The notes under the pieces were generated by a model, which was not told the DNA's origin, made no database searches, and worked only from the letters and a program-made list of their open reading frames with translations. From Lachnospiraceae bacterium (lineage in GTDB: Bacteria > Bacillota > Clostridia > Lachnospirales > Lachnospiraceae): DNA of 64,000 nucleotides. Both the position numbers and the translations under genes were made by a program. The stretch spans positions 1 to 64,000 of the forward strand of contig JAUNAJ010000013.1 of NCBI GenBank assembly GCA_030527645.1, read 5' to 3'. Of the stretch, positions 51,803-62,700 are shown piece by piece (position 1 is the stretch's first letter; every line of letters begins with the position of its first letter).

Positions 51803-51829
51803 ACGGAACCTGGCAGATGCAGATTCCGT
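51803..51829 (-). terminator. possible terminator after mazG
   Basis: ACGGAA...TTCCGT stem with a 15-base loop, followed by TTTTTG on the minus strand. The stem is short. Confidence 0.4.
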
Positions 51830-51930
51830 CTGTCTTCTAAGCTCACTGTAACAGTCACTTTCAAATAAGCACATACACTTATTATTTTATCCTAATAGGA
51901 CATATCTGTCAAATATTTAGACCCGGAAAT

Positions 51931-52485
51931 TCAGAACCCTTTCCGTTCTTTTGCCTTCTGGATCAGCTCTCCCACCTCTCCAAATGCTTCATTCAGCCAG
52001 CTGTCAGAAGTATCCTTCCCCTTCTTCTCCAGAGCCTTGATATCAGCCCAGGAGGTGAGCAATCTGCCCTCTTCATCCAGCGGCTGATTCTCTCGAATGA
52101 TGTCTTCCAGGTCTCCGTTATCCGGATCGCCGGGATGAAACACATGCGGATGGCGCCGGATCATCTTCTCACTGATCACCCGGATCACGTCAGAAAGAGT
52201 AAACAGCCCCTGCTCCTCTGCTACCTGTGCCTGCAGCACGATTTGCAGCAGCAGATCTCCAAGCTCCTCCTTCAGATTGTCAGCATTCCCGGCAGCGGTA
52301 TATTGATTGATCCCGGCCACTACCTCTGCGCTTTCCTCGATACAAAAGGGCTTCAGGGATTCAAGCGTCTGTCTTTTATCCCATGGACAGCCTGTTTCCG
52401 GATCCCGCAGCCGTGCAACAATTTCCTGCAGCTGTTCCATTGCTTTCCCGGTTTCTGTTCTTTCGTCTGAATTCTTCATGTTCAT
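51931..52485 (-). CDS. mazG: MazG nucleoside triphosphate pyrophosphohydrolase
   Basis: A 184-residue protein with the MazG motifs CPWDKRQTLESLKP, EESAEVVAGI and EELGDLLLQIVLQ, the acidic cluster that binds Mg2+. It is shorter than the two-domain E. coli MazG (263), so it may hold one complete catalytic domain and a reduced second. It probably removes non-canonical or excess NTPs. Two Met codons three apart; the first has GGAAAG upstream. Confidence 0.88.
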   Translation of the reverse strand: MNMKNSDERTETGKAMEQLQEIVARLRDPETGCPWDKRQTLESLKPFCIEESAEVVAGINQYTAAGNADNLKEELGDLLLQIVLQAQVAEEQGLFTLSDVIRVISEKMIRRHPHVFHPGDPDNGDLEDIIRENQPLDEEGRLLTSWADIKALEKKGKDTSDSWLNEAFGEVGELIQKAKERKGF

Positions 52486-52549
52486 AACGTGTTCTTTCCA
52501 TTTCCAAGCATACAGATTAAGATATGGCTCTGTGAGTCCTGATCGAATA

Positions 52550-52801
52550 TTATTCCATCATCGGCCAGCGCTTCAGCTCCGCCAGAATCGTATCCGCATA
52601 ATCATCCATCAGTTCAACCGTTTTGCCTGTAGTAAACACATTGGTCTCGCAGCCTCTGGTTCCATCATCATCCAGAAACTCCCAGATATGATAGCCAAGA
52701 CCTCTCCAAATAAAATCAATGCTTGCGCAGCCATCTTCCTCCACATAATCTACCTTGATTTTTCTTCTCTTCAGTTCTTCCTGAATCTCTGTCAGTCTCA
52801 T
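52550..52801 (-). CDS. conserved-looking hypothetical protein
   Basis: I do not recognise the family. An 83-residue soluble protein, alpha/beta by eye, with aromatic-rich FIWRGLGYHIWEF in the middle and a helical C terminus (ELMDDYADTILAEL). A good ribosome site (GGAGATAGAAGGT) precedes the ATG, and the frame is clean, so it is probably expressed. It lies 64 bases upstream of mazG on the same strand. Confidence 0.65.
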   Translation of the reverse strand: MRLTEIQEELKRRKIKVDYVEEDGCASIDFIWRGLGYHIWEFLDDDGTRGCETNVFTTGKTVELMDDYADTILAELKRWPMME

Positions 52802-53035
52802 ACCTTCTATCTCCGTTCTTCGTGCATAGGCACTGATTGTAATCTCAGTCGAAAAGCTTCATATCCATGAAGCAGAGCCGACTTTATTGTGTATTCAGTG
52901 TAGCACAGACACAGATTGTTGTGAAGTCTGACGATAGATTGGGCTTTGATATCGCCGATTGGTGTTACGACCGTTAACGGTAACGAAACCATCAGATCCC
53001 ATGACTTCTTGCCGAATTTCGCTAACTATCATATA

Positions 53036-53404
53036 ATGAAAATGGATTTTTTATTCTGGAAATTTGCCCCACAGAAGAAGCAGTTCGAACTTCATCGTTT
53101 GCTGAAAGCATTATTGTCGACACAGTTGTCAAGCAGAGAAAAGCTGGATATTATCGAAAACGAATATCATATTACTGAAAGCAACAATATCAGAGAGGAA
53201 GTGAATCATATGTGTAATTTAAGTCAGGGCGTAAAAGAGGAAGGTATTGCTATCGGCGAAGCAAAAGGCAAGTTAGTTGCAGAAACACGAATTATCCTCT
53301 CCATGCACAACAAGGGATTCACTTTAGATCAGATTGCTTATGCTACTGAAAAAGGACTGGACGAAATTGAGTCAATTCTTCGAGATTCGAAAGAAGCTGA
53401 GTGA
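53036..53404 (+). pseudogene. C-terminal remnant of an Rpn-family nuclease/putative transposase
   Basis: The frame (122 residues from the in-frame ATG) reads FELHRLLKALLSTQLSSREKLD, IREEVNHMCNLSQGVKEEGIAIG and a final KGFTLDQIAYATEKGLDEIE, quoted in parts. This is the tail of recombination-promoting PD-(D/E)XK proteins of about 300 residues. The nuclease domain is missing, and the sequence upstream does not continue it, so it is a truncated fossil. No ribosome site at this ATG. Confidence 0.75.
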
Positions 53405-53439
53405 TTCACATATTTCAAAACATATCAATGAATTCAAGA

Positions 53440-53463
53440 GAGGAAGGCCGTAGTGCCTTCCTC
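53440..53463. terminator. terminator after the Rpn remnant / NUDIX gene
   Basis: GAGGAAGGC and GCCTTCCTC around a 6-base loop, then a T-rich tract on the plus strand. Convergent genes may share it. Confidence 0.6.
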
Positions 53464-53485
53464 AACTTTATTCCTTATATTTATT

Positions 53486-54097
53486 TCAACCTGTACCAAC
53501 AATCCCAAGGAATGCCTCCAGCATCTTCGCTGTCATTCCCCATATCACTCTGTCCTCATATTCATAGAACAGCACAGTATCCTTCCGCTCTCTCCAGGCA
53601 TAGTTCCTGCCTCCGTAAATCTTATCAAAGGGAAAATCCTCCGGAAAATCAGGCTTCCAGTCCATCACATAGCGTTTGGGCTCATGGTGCAGGAACCACT
53701 GAAGGGGCACAGTAAACACCTCCGATACCTCATCCCTGCTGAAGGAGTAATCGTAGTCCCGGAGGATGCCCGCATAAGGGTGTACGATCAACCGTCCCGT
53801 GTGAAGCTCATCCGAGGGGCCAAGGATCTCTACCTGCTCCGGTGTGATCAACAGCTCCTCGCAGGCTTCCCGCACCGCAGTTTCAACATAGGATTCTCCC
53901 TCTTCTGTCCTGCCGCCGGGAAAGCAGATATCCCCCGGCTGATCGGCAAGATCAGCGGAACGCACCTGAAAAAGGAGTTCCGGTTCTCCCTGACTGTTTC
54001 GGATCAAAGGGATCAGAACCGAGGAATGGATCTCCTTTCCCTGTCCGATTCGCTGTATCTGCCTGTTATTTAATACTTTGCTAATATTTTCAATCAT
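53486..54097 (-). CDS. NUDIX hydrolase, CoA pyrophosphatase-like
   Basis: A 203-residue NUDIX protein. The box reads GGRTEEGESYVETAVREACEEL (G-x5-E-x7-RE-x2-EE, given in part), with LLFQVRSADLADQPGDICFPGG before it, the pattern of the CoA diphosphatase (YeaB/NudL) subgroup. It should hydrolyse CoA or a related nucleotide. It begins 11 bases after the aspartokinase gene ends, in the same direction, so the two may be cotranscribed. Confidence 0.87.
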   Translation of the reverse strand: MIENISKVLNNRQIQRIGQGKEIHSSVLIPLIRNSQGEPELLFQVRSADLADQPGDICFPGGRTEEGESYVETAVREACEELLITPEQVEILGPSDELHTGRLIVHPYAGILRDYDYSFSRDEVSEVFTVPLQWFLHHEPKRYVMDWKPDFPEDFPFDKIYGGRNYAWRERKDTVLFYEYEDRVIWGMTAKMLEAFLGIVGTG

Positions 54098-54108
54098 AGT
54101 ACAGAATC

Positions 54109-55452
54109 CTACACCACTCTCACTCTGGAATTTCCATGCTTACTGATAGAGGAATAGATTGCCTGAACAGCATCCTGATACCGATCCTCTGCCACACCGA
54201 TCAGCAGGTTCAGTTCTCCAGCGCCCTGGTTGATGGTGCTGATCTCGATTCCGGCATCCGTGACAGCCTGCACGATCTTCACAGTGGCATTCTTGTAGCC
54301 GTTCTCTGCCTCTCCTACAACAGCGATCATGGAAAGATTTTCCTTCACACTTAAGAGATCCGGCTTCAATGTCCTTCTGATCTCATCCAGCAGCACCACC
54401 TTATTGGCATTGAACACATCGCTGCCGATGACAATCGAAACCGTATCGATTCCTGTCAGACACTGCTCAAAGGGAATTCCCCTCTGTTTCAGAATATCCA
54501 GCATCACCGCTGAGAATCCCGCTTCATCACTGACCATCACCTTTTCCACCTGCAGCACACACATACCGGTTTTACCGGTGACACCGGTGATCACGGCACG
54601 TTCCCTGTCAGCCGGCAGCTTTTTCACGATCATGGTTCCCGCATCCTCCGGGTGATTGGTGTTGCGTATATTAATGGGGATGCCCTTCTTGGACACCGGA
54701 AGCACCGCATCGGAATGCAGTACAGAAGCCCCCATATAGGACAGGGTACGCAGCTCCCGATAGGTCAGATAGTCCACGGAACGGGGACGCTCCACAATTC
54801 TGGGATCCGCTGCCAGAAGGCCCGATACATCCGTCCAGTTCTCATAGAGATCCGCATCGATCGCCTGGGCACAGAGGCTTCCAGTAATGTCCGAACCGCC
54901 TCTGGAGAAGGTGTGGATGCTGCCCCTTCGATCCGCTCCGTAGAAGCCAGCCACCACCGCTGATTTCAAAGGCTTCAACGCCGCAGCCAAAGTTCTGCTG
55001 GTAAGCTCTGAATCAAACACCCCGTTCTCATCAAAGCACACACACCACTCCGGATCCACAAAGGTAAATCCAAGGTAGGCAGCAAGGATCTGGGAATTCA
55101 GATACTCTCCTCTGCTCTCCATAAACTCCCGGTTAGGCCGTTCCTCCAGCACCTGCTGAATATAGGAAAAATGCTCCTCAAGCGAGAAGTCCAGCTCCAG
55201 CTCGTCAATAATCTCCTGAAAACGGCTGCGGATCTCCGCAAGAATCTCCTGATACTCCTGTCCTGCCGATGCCTTCATATAGCATTTGATCAGAAGGTCC
55301 GTTACCTTGATATCCTCCGGAAAACGTTTACCCGGTGCCGAAGCCACCACGATCCTTCTGTCCGGATCCGCATCCAGAATTCCCTTTACTTTTCTAAACT
55401 GACCGGCATCCGCCAAGGATGTTCCGCCAAATTTTGTTACAATTGTCCGCAT
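54109..55452 (-). CDS. lysC: aspartate kinase
   Basis: A 447-residue enzyme phosphorylating aspartate for lysine, threonine and methionine synthesis. N-terminal TKFGGTSLADAGQF is the kinase signature; FSRGGSDITGS and LTYRELRTLSYMGASVLH are active-site regions. Two ACT domains follow (about 300-447) for feedback control. The ATG nine bases after GGGAGG was used; the frame extends eight codons further. The pilus operon ends 55 bases upstream, so read-through from it is possible. Confidence 0.93.
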   Translation of the reverse strand: MRTIVTKFGGTSLADAGQFRKVKGILDADPDRRIVVASAPGKRFPEDIKVTDLLIKCYMKASAGQEYQEILAEIRSRFQEIIDELELDFSLEEHFSYIQQVLEERPNREFMESRGEYLNSQILAAYLGFTFVDPEWCVCFDENGVFDSELTSRTLAAALKPLKSAVVAGFYGADRRGSIHTFSRGGSDITGSLCAQAIDADLYENWTDVSGLLAADPRIVERPRSVDYLTYRELRTLSYMGASVLHSDAVLPVSKKGIPINIRNTNHPEDAGTMIVKKLPADRERAVITGVTGKTGMCVLQVEKVMVSDEAGFSAVMLDILKQRGIPFEQCLTGIDTVSIVIGSDVFNANKVVLLDEIRRTLKPDLLSVKENLSMIAVVGEAENGYKNATVKIVQAVTDAGIEISTINQGAGELNLLIGVAEDRYQDAVQAIYSSISKHGNSRVRVV

Positions 55453-55506
55453 GTTCGTATCCTCCCTCTTGAACATTATATATTTATATATTCAGCAGAC
55501 AGCGCG

Positions 55507-56244
55507 CTACTCAACAGCTGCGCACCTTACAATACACCTTGTCTGTCCTCCTGTGTTGCAGGTGAACAGCGTCAGATCCCAGTCCTCACTCTGCTCATCC
55601 AGCAGAACCGCCCCCTGATCCGGGTTCAGGCTCATGACATAGGACACCTCATACTCATAGGAAAAGCCCTCTGCATCATAAAAGATCACCTTGGAACCGG
55701 GAGCAATACCTCTCAGTCCCCGGAAATGTGTAATATAGCTGTGCCCGCCGATGACCAGATTATTCTGATACACCGAACCGGAATACCGCGCCGGCGATAT
55801 GGTCAGCAGATCATAGACCCAGTCATTTTGCACCGGCAGCCGCAGGCTTAAGGACGGAATAAAGATATATCCCGCATAGCCGATGTTGTTCACAAAGACC
55901 TGTGGCATATCCCTGTCCGGATAAAGCTCACCAAGATTCACCCCGTCCTGATTCGATGCGCTGCCCGAAGCAGAATCCGATGCAGATCTGCCATTTTCAG
56001 CAGTTGCAGCTCCCTCTTGTTCAGAGGTCTCAGACTCATCAGAAGCTTCACCATCCGATGATCCCGCCCCGTCACCGGAAGATGCCTCCGTCTCCCCAGC
56101 CGCAATGGCCTCCTCCAGCTCCGACAGAATCGACTCACTGGCCTGACCGGCCTTATAGCTTTCGTAATAATTATATCCTACCAGACAAAAGGCTGCTGTA
56201 ATCAACAGCAGCCCCATCGTTATCAATATCGTTCCCTTTTTCAC
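55507..56244 (-). CDS. sortase (class D-like), second sortase of the pilus locus
   Basis: A 245-residue membrane-anchored transpeptidase. N-terminal transmembrane helix (about 7-24), a Ser/Glu/Asp/Gly-rich low-complexity spacer (about 45-100), then the sortase barrel with the active-site His in GGHSYITHF, Cys in LTLFTCNTGG and Arg in QTRCIVRC. Its ATG immediately follows the basal pilin stop. Class C sortases polymerise; this one may anchor pili or process the basal pilin (inference). Class assignment by eye only. Confidence 0.82.
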   Translation of the reverse strand: MKKGTILITMGLLLITAAFCLVGYNYYESYKAGQASESILSELEEAIAAGETEASSGDGAGSSDGEASDESETSEQEGAATAENGRSASDSASGSASNQDGVNLGELYPDRDMPQVFVNNIGYAGYIFIPSLSLRLPVQNDWVYDLLTISPARYSGSVYQNNLVIGGHSYITHFRGLRGIAPGSKVIFYDAEGFSYEYEVSYVMSLNPDQGAVLLDEQSEDWDLTLFTCNTGGQTRCIVRCAAVE

Positions 56245-57141
56245 TTATTCCGATCTCTTTCTTCGAATCAGCCCGATCAGAATCAGCCCGATTCCCACAA
56301 CAATCAGTATGCCCACCGGCCACCAGAGCTGTCCTGTATAAGGAATATTCGGCGGCGGCGTAGGTGTCGGAGTCGGTGTGCTGGTCTTCTTGTAGGTATT
56401 CTTCAGAATCGTAACACCGTTCTCCTTCTCAATATCCACACGGTAGTCATCCGGTACCTTCTCCTCTATCACCTTCCAGGTGTACTCCGGCTCCAGATTC
56501 TTCCAGGTGTGCTTCCAGTTATTGGTTTTGCTGAGCTCTACTGTATCATAAACCTCACCGTCTTTCAACAGCTGTGCCTTAACACTGACCGGGCGCTTAT
56601 TCTCAAAGCCCTTGTCATTCCAGATCTTCTCAACAGACACCTCGATCAGCTCCGGAAGCTCCTCGCGGGTGTATTTTCCCCCAGCAGTAATATCCCAGAT
56701 CAGTTCCCCGGTCTCCTCATCGATCTGCGGAACAGAGAACAGTACCGCACTGGGGATCCAGCGCACACGATCCACCACAACCGTATCACCGGTCATCAGA
56801 TAGATCTTGTTTGAAAGATTTTCAAACTTCAGAGAACCGTCGGCAGAGACAGCTGTCTGGATGGGCTGGAGATTGTCACGCTCTACATAGGCTGCCAGAG
56901 TCTCTCCTGCCGTCTTCTCCTTCAAATTCACATTGTAGGCGGCATAGTCACCGGTCAGGACAAATGCATCCCCCACCACTTCTCCCACCTCATAGAGCCG
57001 GAAGGTCACTCCGTCTACAGGATAATTGTAGGAAAAGCTGGGCGCAGTCTCATCCGCAAATACTGATATTCCCAGTCCAAGAATCAGCAGAAATGCCGCT
57101 GCCAGAGCAGTCAGATATTTAACTTTTATTATTCTTCTCAT
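56245..57141 (-). CDS. basal/minor pilin with Cna_B domain and IPYTG anchor
   Basis: A 298-residue surface protein. Signal peptide (about 1-29, ending SVFA), an N-terminal SpaA-like domain (about 35-160), a Cna_B-type domain (VSVEKIWNDKGFENKRPVSVK to about 250, in part), a Thr-Pro linker and the sorting signal IPYTG followed by a hydrophobic helix and RRKRSE. The I at the first motif position is variant. It starts inside the last codons of the class C sortase (4-base overlap), typical of a cell-wall-linking basal subunit. Confidence 0.85.
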   Translation of the reverse strand: MRRIIKVKYLTALAAAFLLILGLGISVFADETAPSFSYNYPVDGVTFRLYEVGEVVGDAFVLTGDYAAYNVNLKEKTAGETLAAYVERDNLQPIQTAVSADGSLKFENLSNKIYLMTGDTVVVDRVRWIPSAVLFSVPQIDEETGELIWDITAGGKYTREELPELIEVSVEKIWNDKGFENKRPVSVKAQLLKDGEVYDTVELSKTNNWKHTWKNLEPEYTWKVIEEKVPDDYRVDIEKENGVTILKNTYKKTSTPTPTPTPPPNIPYTGQLWWPVGILIVVGIGLILIGLIRRKRSE

Positions 57142-58052
57142 ACATCCTCGCCTTTCTTATCGTCCTGTTCAGAGCTTTCAGGCCTTTGATTTTTTCTGAG
57201 TCTGTAATTCTTGATTCTGATTCGTTCCTTCTTCGATTTCTTTCTGTCATGAGTCGTAAACAGAAGGATAAACAGAAGCACCAACAGCAGCGGGATCGCT
57301 GCAAATGGCACCACCATAATCGGCTCGATCTGCAGGGCATCCGCCGTCACGCGGATATCATTGCCGCCCTTTACATTCTCCACCCGGTGTCCTCGCACCA
57401 GAAGACGGTGGGTATTGATTCCGTAGGGTGTACAGGTAACCAGTGTACAGTAATCCTCTCCCTCTTCAATGGCAAGATCACTGACCTCATCCGGAAGAAC
57501 GATCCGAATCTGATCCACCTCATAGGTCAACGTCCGATCCAGCACCGACATGGTGAACTGGTCCCCCTCCAACAACTTAGAGAGATTCGTAAACAAAAGC
57601 GCAGACGGCAGTCCCGAATGACCGGACACCACGCAGTGGGTGCTCTCACCGCCTACCGGAAGAGAGGTTCCCGCCAGATGGCCGATGGCGATCTGCAGAA
57701 TCGATTCATCCGTACCGTGATAGATAGGAAGCTGCACCTTGATCTTGGGGATATCAATGTAGCCCATGATACCCGTTCCGGTTACATCCAGAATGGAATT
57801 ATACTCTTCCACTTCCTCCTCAGTCAGATTCAAATGCAGACTTCCGGAAGCAAGTTCCTTGTTATAGGCATTCGCCTCCTGGATCATCCGTTCATTCTCC
57901 TCTGCAGACAGATCTGTCACTGTCTCCAGATAGGAAGCAACCGCTCTGGACTGATGCATGGAATTCCACCAGTCACTGACGGAAGGATACAGAATAAGGG
58001 AGATTCCTGCAAGCAGCATAATTACTAAGAAAATATTCGATTTTCGTTTCAT
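57138..58052 (-). CDS. srtC: class C (pilus-polymerising) sortase
   Basis: A 304-residue sortase with an N-terminal membrane helix, the catalytic His in VVSGHSGLPSA, Cys and Arg in TLVTCTPYGINTHRLLVRG (the class C hallmark), and a C-terminal hydrophobic helix (about 250-270) with a basic tail. The lid region (GTDESI) is present. It links major pilin subunits through an LPxTG-to-Lys bond. It lies directly after the major pilin gene and overlaps the basal pilin start by four bases. Confidence 0.92.
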   Translation of the reverse strand: MKRKSNIFLVIMLLAGISLILYPSVSDWWNSMHQSRAVASYLETVTDLSAEENERMIQEANAYNKELASGSLHLNLTEEEVEEYNSILDVTGTGIMGYIDIPKIKVQLPIYHGTDESILQIAIGHLAGTSLPVGGESTHCVVSGHSGLPSALLFTNLSKLLEGDQFTMSVLDRTLTYEVDQIRIVLPDEVSDLAIEEGEDYCTLVTCTPYGINTHRLLVRGHRVENVKGGNDIRVTADALQIEPIMVVPFAAIPLLLVLLFILLFTTHDRKKSKKERIRIKNYRLRKNQRPESSEQDDKKGEDV

Positions 58053-58197
58053 ACCTGCAGCAATCTCCTTTATCCTGTATCAGAGGGAGGAAACCCTCCC
58101 CCTGTTACAGTTTTTGTTTCGATGTGTCGGAATTCAAAAATGAATCCCTTAAGCATCACTCATATAATTGGGTAACTTCGTCAATCTAACGAACCGA

Positions 58198-59730
58198 TTA
58201 GCGGCTCATTCTTCTTCTGGTGATCAGAACTACGCCTGCTCCAAGAACAAGGATTGCACCGATGATGTAGAACAGAGTGGTACCCATTCCACCGGTGGAA
58301 GGAAGCTCGGAACCTTTGTTGTTGACAACATCAGTAGAAAGTGTGCTCTTATCTGCGGTTGCTGTAAATTCAGCCACTCCAGAAGTCACAATTCCTGATA
58401 AAGATGTAAGAGTAGGATTATCAGCCACTTCTACATGACTGGCAACAATCTTGAACTCGATTGGCTCAATTGTATTATATCCAGCAGGTGTTACTGTCTC
58501 GGTAATTCTGTAAGTACCATCATCGAGACCTGAGAAAGTGAAGACAGCACCCTCAGTTCCGTCCTCTGCACTTGTAACACTCTTCTTAGATGAATCAATC
58601 TCTTTCCATGTTTCTGTCGCTGCATCATACTTCTCAAGTTTGAAGTCCGCACCAGTAAGAGGTTTGTTAGCAGAATCAACTTTGTTTACTACTGTTTTAT
58701 AAGTAAATACAATGTTTGTGTCATCAGGTGTCTTTCCGGTGCCTTCTCCTCCGTTATTCGGATTGTTAGAGAATTCGATATGCATCTTATTCGGATTTCC
58801 AGCATCGCCGAGTTTTGCATTATCATTTAATCTAGCTTTGTACTCGATTGTAATTACAGCATCGTCTCCTGCGTTATAAGGAGCAACTTTTACATCTGCA
58901 ATAGACCATGTTAAAACAGTACCGCCTGTGTAGGCTTCCTCGTTTCCTGAGTATGTAGCTGTAGAAGTAGGCTCAAAAGCAGCAATTTCTTCGCCATCTA
59001 CAAATATCTTTGCACTTCCAGTAACATATGTAAGTCCTGCTGACATTGTATCGACAAATGATAATTTGTATGTATCATAGGAGGATACATTGTTAGGAAG
59101 GTTTGCAGTCAGTTTGTACTCGATTTCATCTCCGATATCATAGTCCGCTGAATCCTGCCAATCAGTTGTAGAATTAGCTTCTGAATCATTAGTATCTTTT
59201 ACTTTCTTGTTAGAATCCGGTACATCAGCTTTTAATTTAACTTCAGCATCTTTAACTACTGTAAGGATATATCTTGTTGCTGAGCTCTGCTCATCTACAG
59301 TAGCATTCTGAACCAGATAGTATCCATCAGAGAGACCTGAAATTACACCATCTGCGTAAGTTCCTGATGTTGTTTCTGTGAGGAATCCAGCTGCAGTTTT
59401 TGCAAATGCCTGGAGATCAGCACTGTCAGTTTTCATCGTACCAAGAATTTTAGCTACATCAGCAGCTGATTTTGCATCTTTATACGCATCTTCCTTCTGG
59501 AGTTCAGTTAAAAGCTCATCCCCTTTAACGCCAGTTCCCCAAGTAACATTACCAAGACTTCCCTCAGACTCAGATCCAGCAAAAATCTGATATGCCTCAT
59601 AAGTATCTTTTTCAAATGCGCCAGTAATTGTAATTTTGTGATTGTCTGCTGCAAATGCTGTGACACCCATAGCTAATACCATAACTACAGCAAGCATAAG
59701 AGACAATAATTTTTTCATCTTCTTTGTCAT
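58198..59730 (-). CDS. major pilin, SpaH/EbpB family, LPSTG-anchored
   Basis: A 510-residue pilus backbone. Signal peptide (about 1-28, MAVVMVLAMGVTAFA-like), N-terminal pilin domain, a middle D2-type domain and a C-terminal Cna_B-like domain with the E-box YRITETVTPAGYN. The sorting signal is LPSTGGMGT, a hydrophobic helix and RRRMSR. The pilin Lys for polymerisation is probably in DSNKKVKD, where a canonical YPKN is not seen. AAAAGGAG precedes the ATG. Followed by srtC. Confidence 0.9.
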   Translation of the reverse strand: MTKKMKKLLSLMLAVVMVLAMGVTAFAADNHKITITGAFEKDTYEAYQIFAGSESEGSLGNVTWGTGVKGDELLTELQKEDAYKDAKSAADVAKILGTMKTDSADLQAFAKTAAGFLTETTSGTYADGVISGLSDGYYLVQNATVDEQSSATRYILTVVKDAEVKLKADVPDSNKKVKDTNDSEANSTTDWQDSADYDIGDEIEYKLTANLPNNVSSYDTYKLSFVDTMSAGLTYVTGSAKIFVDGEEIAAFEPTSTATYSGNEEAYTGGTVLTWSIADVKVAPYNAGDDAVITIEYKARLNDNAKLGDAGNPNKMHIEFSNNPNNGGEGTGKTPDDTNIVFTYKTVVNKVDSANKPLTGADFKLEKYDAATETWKEIDSSKKSVTSAEDGTEGAVFTFSGLDDGTYRITETVTPAGYNTIEPIEFKIVASHVEVADNPTLTSLSGIVTSGVAEFTATADKSTLSTDVVNNKGSELPSTGGMGTTLFYIIGAILVLGAGVVLITRRRMSR

Positions 59731-59783
59731 GTTTTTCTCCTTTTAATTTTTTTGACTGTTTGATTGACGTGTTACATTGTTCG

Positions 59784-62700
59784 TTACCCTTTTCTTATTG
59801 ACCTCCCTTCCTCAGACTTTCTCCTGAATAAGAGAAGCAATGCTATAATCATCAGCGATAAACCGCTGAGGATATACGGTAATTTGCCGGTTCCACCGGT
59901 CTTTGGAAGCTCGTAGGCTTCCTTTTTCTTGTTGGTGACAGTGATGTTGCTGCCGGTCTTACTGATAGGAATGTTATTGCTATCTACCGAATCTGATCCA
60001 GTACTGTAGCTAAAAAGTTCATACAAGTCAGAACTGTTGGTCTCCTTGATTGCGTATGTATAGGCATAGGTTACACCATTTTCTGTTCCCTCCAGAGGAA
60101 GTCCGGTGAAGACTGCATTCCATTCGTTTGAAGAATCTAATGTAATGCTTTGTCCTAAATAGCTATGGTCTAACTCTGCATCTCCATATTGTGCCTCGGA
60201 ACCGGAAGCAATTGTAATTCCCTCGGATAATTTAAAATTATTACTTGTACCTTCCAAGCAATATAGATAAATTTCAGACATGCCTTCTGTTGAGAAAGTA
60301 TAGGTCTGTATACCGTCTTGCTGAGTTCCCGAATAAGTTGCTGTAGCTGTTGGAATTTTATTGGTATTTACATAATCCCAAAATCCTTTGTTATTTTCAG
60401 TGACGTACTCAGGATATCCGGTCAACACGTACATGCCGCCCTGATTCCAGTTACTGGAAATAAAGGAAATAGTGACGGAGCTTTGTGTAGCAACCGAAAC
60501 ATCAGGATAGAAATATTCATTTTTCTTAGTATCACTAGTATCAGTATTCTTCAAGAAATGAATAGTCGTTCCCTGTTGAGGAGCCTTATACCTCACCAAC
60601 TCCACAGTTGCTTCCAATCCATTCAGATCATCTCCCGTCAGCACTGTCCTTCCGTCTGTATCCACCCACTTTTTCTTCACAGCAACTCTGGTTTCTCCAC
60701 CACTTGGTGGTGGACTGCTCGGTTGGTTCGTGATGGTGGCACTTCCGTAGCTGCCGCCTGATATATAGCTTGCACTGTCATGGTCTCCCTGTTCATAGAC
60801 AATCACCGCGGCCTGATAACCGGTTAAGGTTGTTGCCTCTTCTACAGTATACTGTCCGTCTGTATCCAGGTTATTGAAGACTTCGGTCCAGCCATTTTCC
60901 TCACTTAAGGTGAATGTCTGAATGACCTCGCCGTTTTTCTTCAGTCTGGCAGTGATCTCGGGCATATTTGTGGTATCTTCGATTACGTTACCCTCATAGT
61001 CCTTCCAGACCTTGCTTACTGACAAGCCCTTTTCTGGGATCTTTCGGTTTGTAATATAGAAGGTATCTCCCTTGTTATAGATGGTTCCGTTAAAATCAGC
61101 CGGTGCAATATAATTTGCCGTCTCACCTTCCTTCAGAGTTGTTGCAGTTACGATGAAGTAGAACGGTGCTTTTTCCGTGAAGTATCCGGATACGCCTTTT
61201 TCCTCCACAAGCTTGTAGGCTGTCTCATAGACAATATCATCTGTCGTAAAGTTGATTTTGCCATCGGTGCCAGTCGTGTAAGTCTTACCTGTGGATACAT
61301 AAGTTCCGCTTGCACTGTCGTATTTAGCCAGTGAAAATTCTACACCACTGAGTTTTACATCATAGTTATCCGCATCCACTTTTAACAAAGTAACTCCATC
61401 AATGTGCGCATGGGCACTGGATTTCTGGACTTCTACGTATTTGGACGTCTCATCTGAATAACGATTTTCCGTATATCCCTCCAGATACGCTTTGTTTGTC
61501 AGCGTTGTATTTCTGCCAAACTCTCCATTAGGTTCACTCACCACATACTGATATTCAACGATCAGTGCCTTGCTGTCGGGAAGTGTTGCAGTAATGGTAT
61601 TTACAGCCGTTGGGTTATTATTTAACAGATTCTCATAGTCGATGGTTTCTTTATAGGTGAAGGAATACTGATCTGTCTTCAGCTGATCTCCCTTTGATCC
61701 GCCCTCGTTCATGTAGTAAACCTTGAAGGATCCGTCCACATACGCGGCGTCTACTTCATAGTATACGTTGTGGGCATGCTTCTGGATATCCTTCAGGATG
61801 ATCGTATCACTTCCCTCTACCAGATCCTTCTCTTCCTCGTTGATTTTGAGAGAGTATGTAACCACATTGTCATTTGGATCAGAAGCAGTCTTGCTGACAA
61901 GCTTATTGCTGTCCTTCAGCGTAATGGTCTGATTCTGACTGTCGGAACTGATGGTCTTTTTATCCTTATCAATCAGTTCAACGGTGTTTCCGAACTTCTT
62001 GTAGAGATAGCCATCCCCATCCTTGGTCCAGTCAGAGGAATCTGTCGGTTTAACTTCTACTACGAAACGGACTTCCTGCATGGCATTATCCACCTGCTGT
62101 CCATCCTTTGTAGCTTTTCCACTGTATTTCACCAGATTCTCAGGAATCGTTACGGTGGCATCAATGCCTCCATCCGAACGCTCTGTCAATACAAGTTCCA
62201 CCTGATAGGGACCACCCAGACCCTCAATGGTGAGTGTATTGCTGCCCATATTAGGATTTTTCCAGTGTGTAGCACCAAAGATGGTTGCCTGCGTTCCCTG
62301 CGCAAGGATCTCCAGATCCTCCAGCGTTACTCCTGCAGGCAGGTGCTCCACAACGGTCAGGGTTGTCCCGCCTTTTGATCCATAATCACTTGGAATAGTG
62401 ACCTTCAGATCCCAATCGAAGGTTCCGTCCAATGATGTAATATCATGACTGGTATCATTGTTTGCACCATTGTCCGTCTTGTCAATTTCGGGATCCTTTG
62501 GCGGAACATAGATAATCTGTCCGTCGTCGAAGCTCTTCTCACCACTCTGCACGTAAGCCTCGTTGCGGAAGGTGGTATTTTCGGTCACACCGTCGATTGG
62601 GGCCGTGGACCTGTAGGTGTAGGTGAAGGTTTGACCCTTTTGAAGTTCCGAATCGAAGGTCAGTGTATATACCTTGTATTTAGCAGTATCATTGATCTGC

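Noticed and set aside
52946-53035. Upstream TTG start for the Rpn remnant
   Set aside because: The extra residues do not resemble the family, and there is no ribosome site; the gene is truncated either way.
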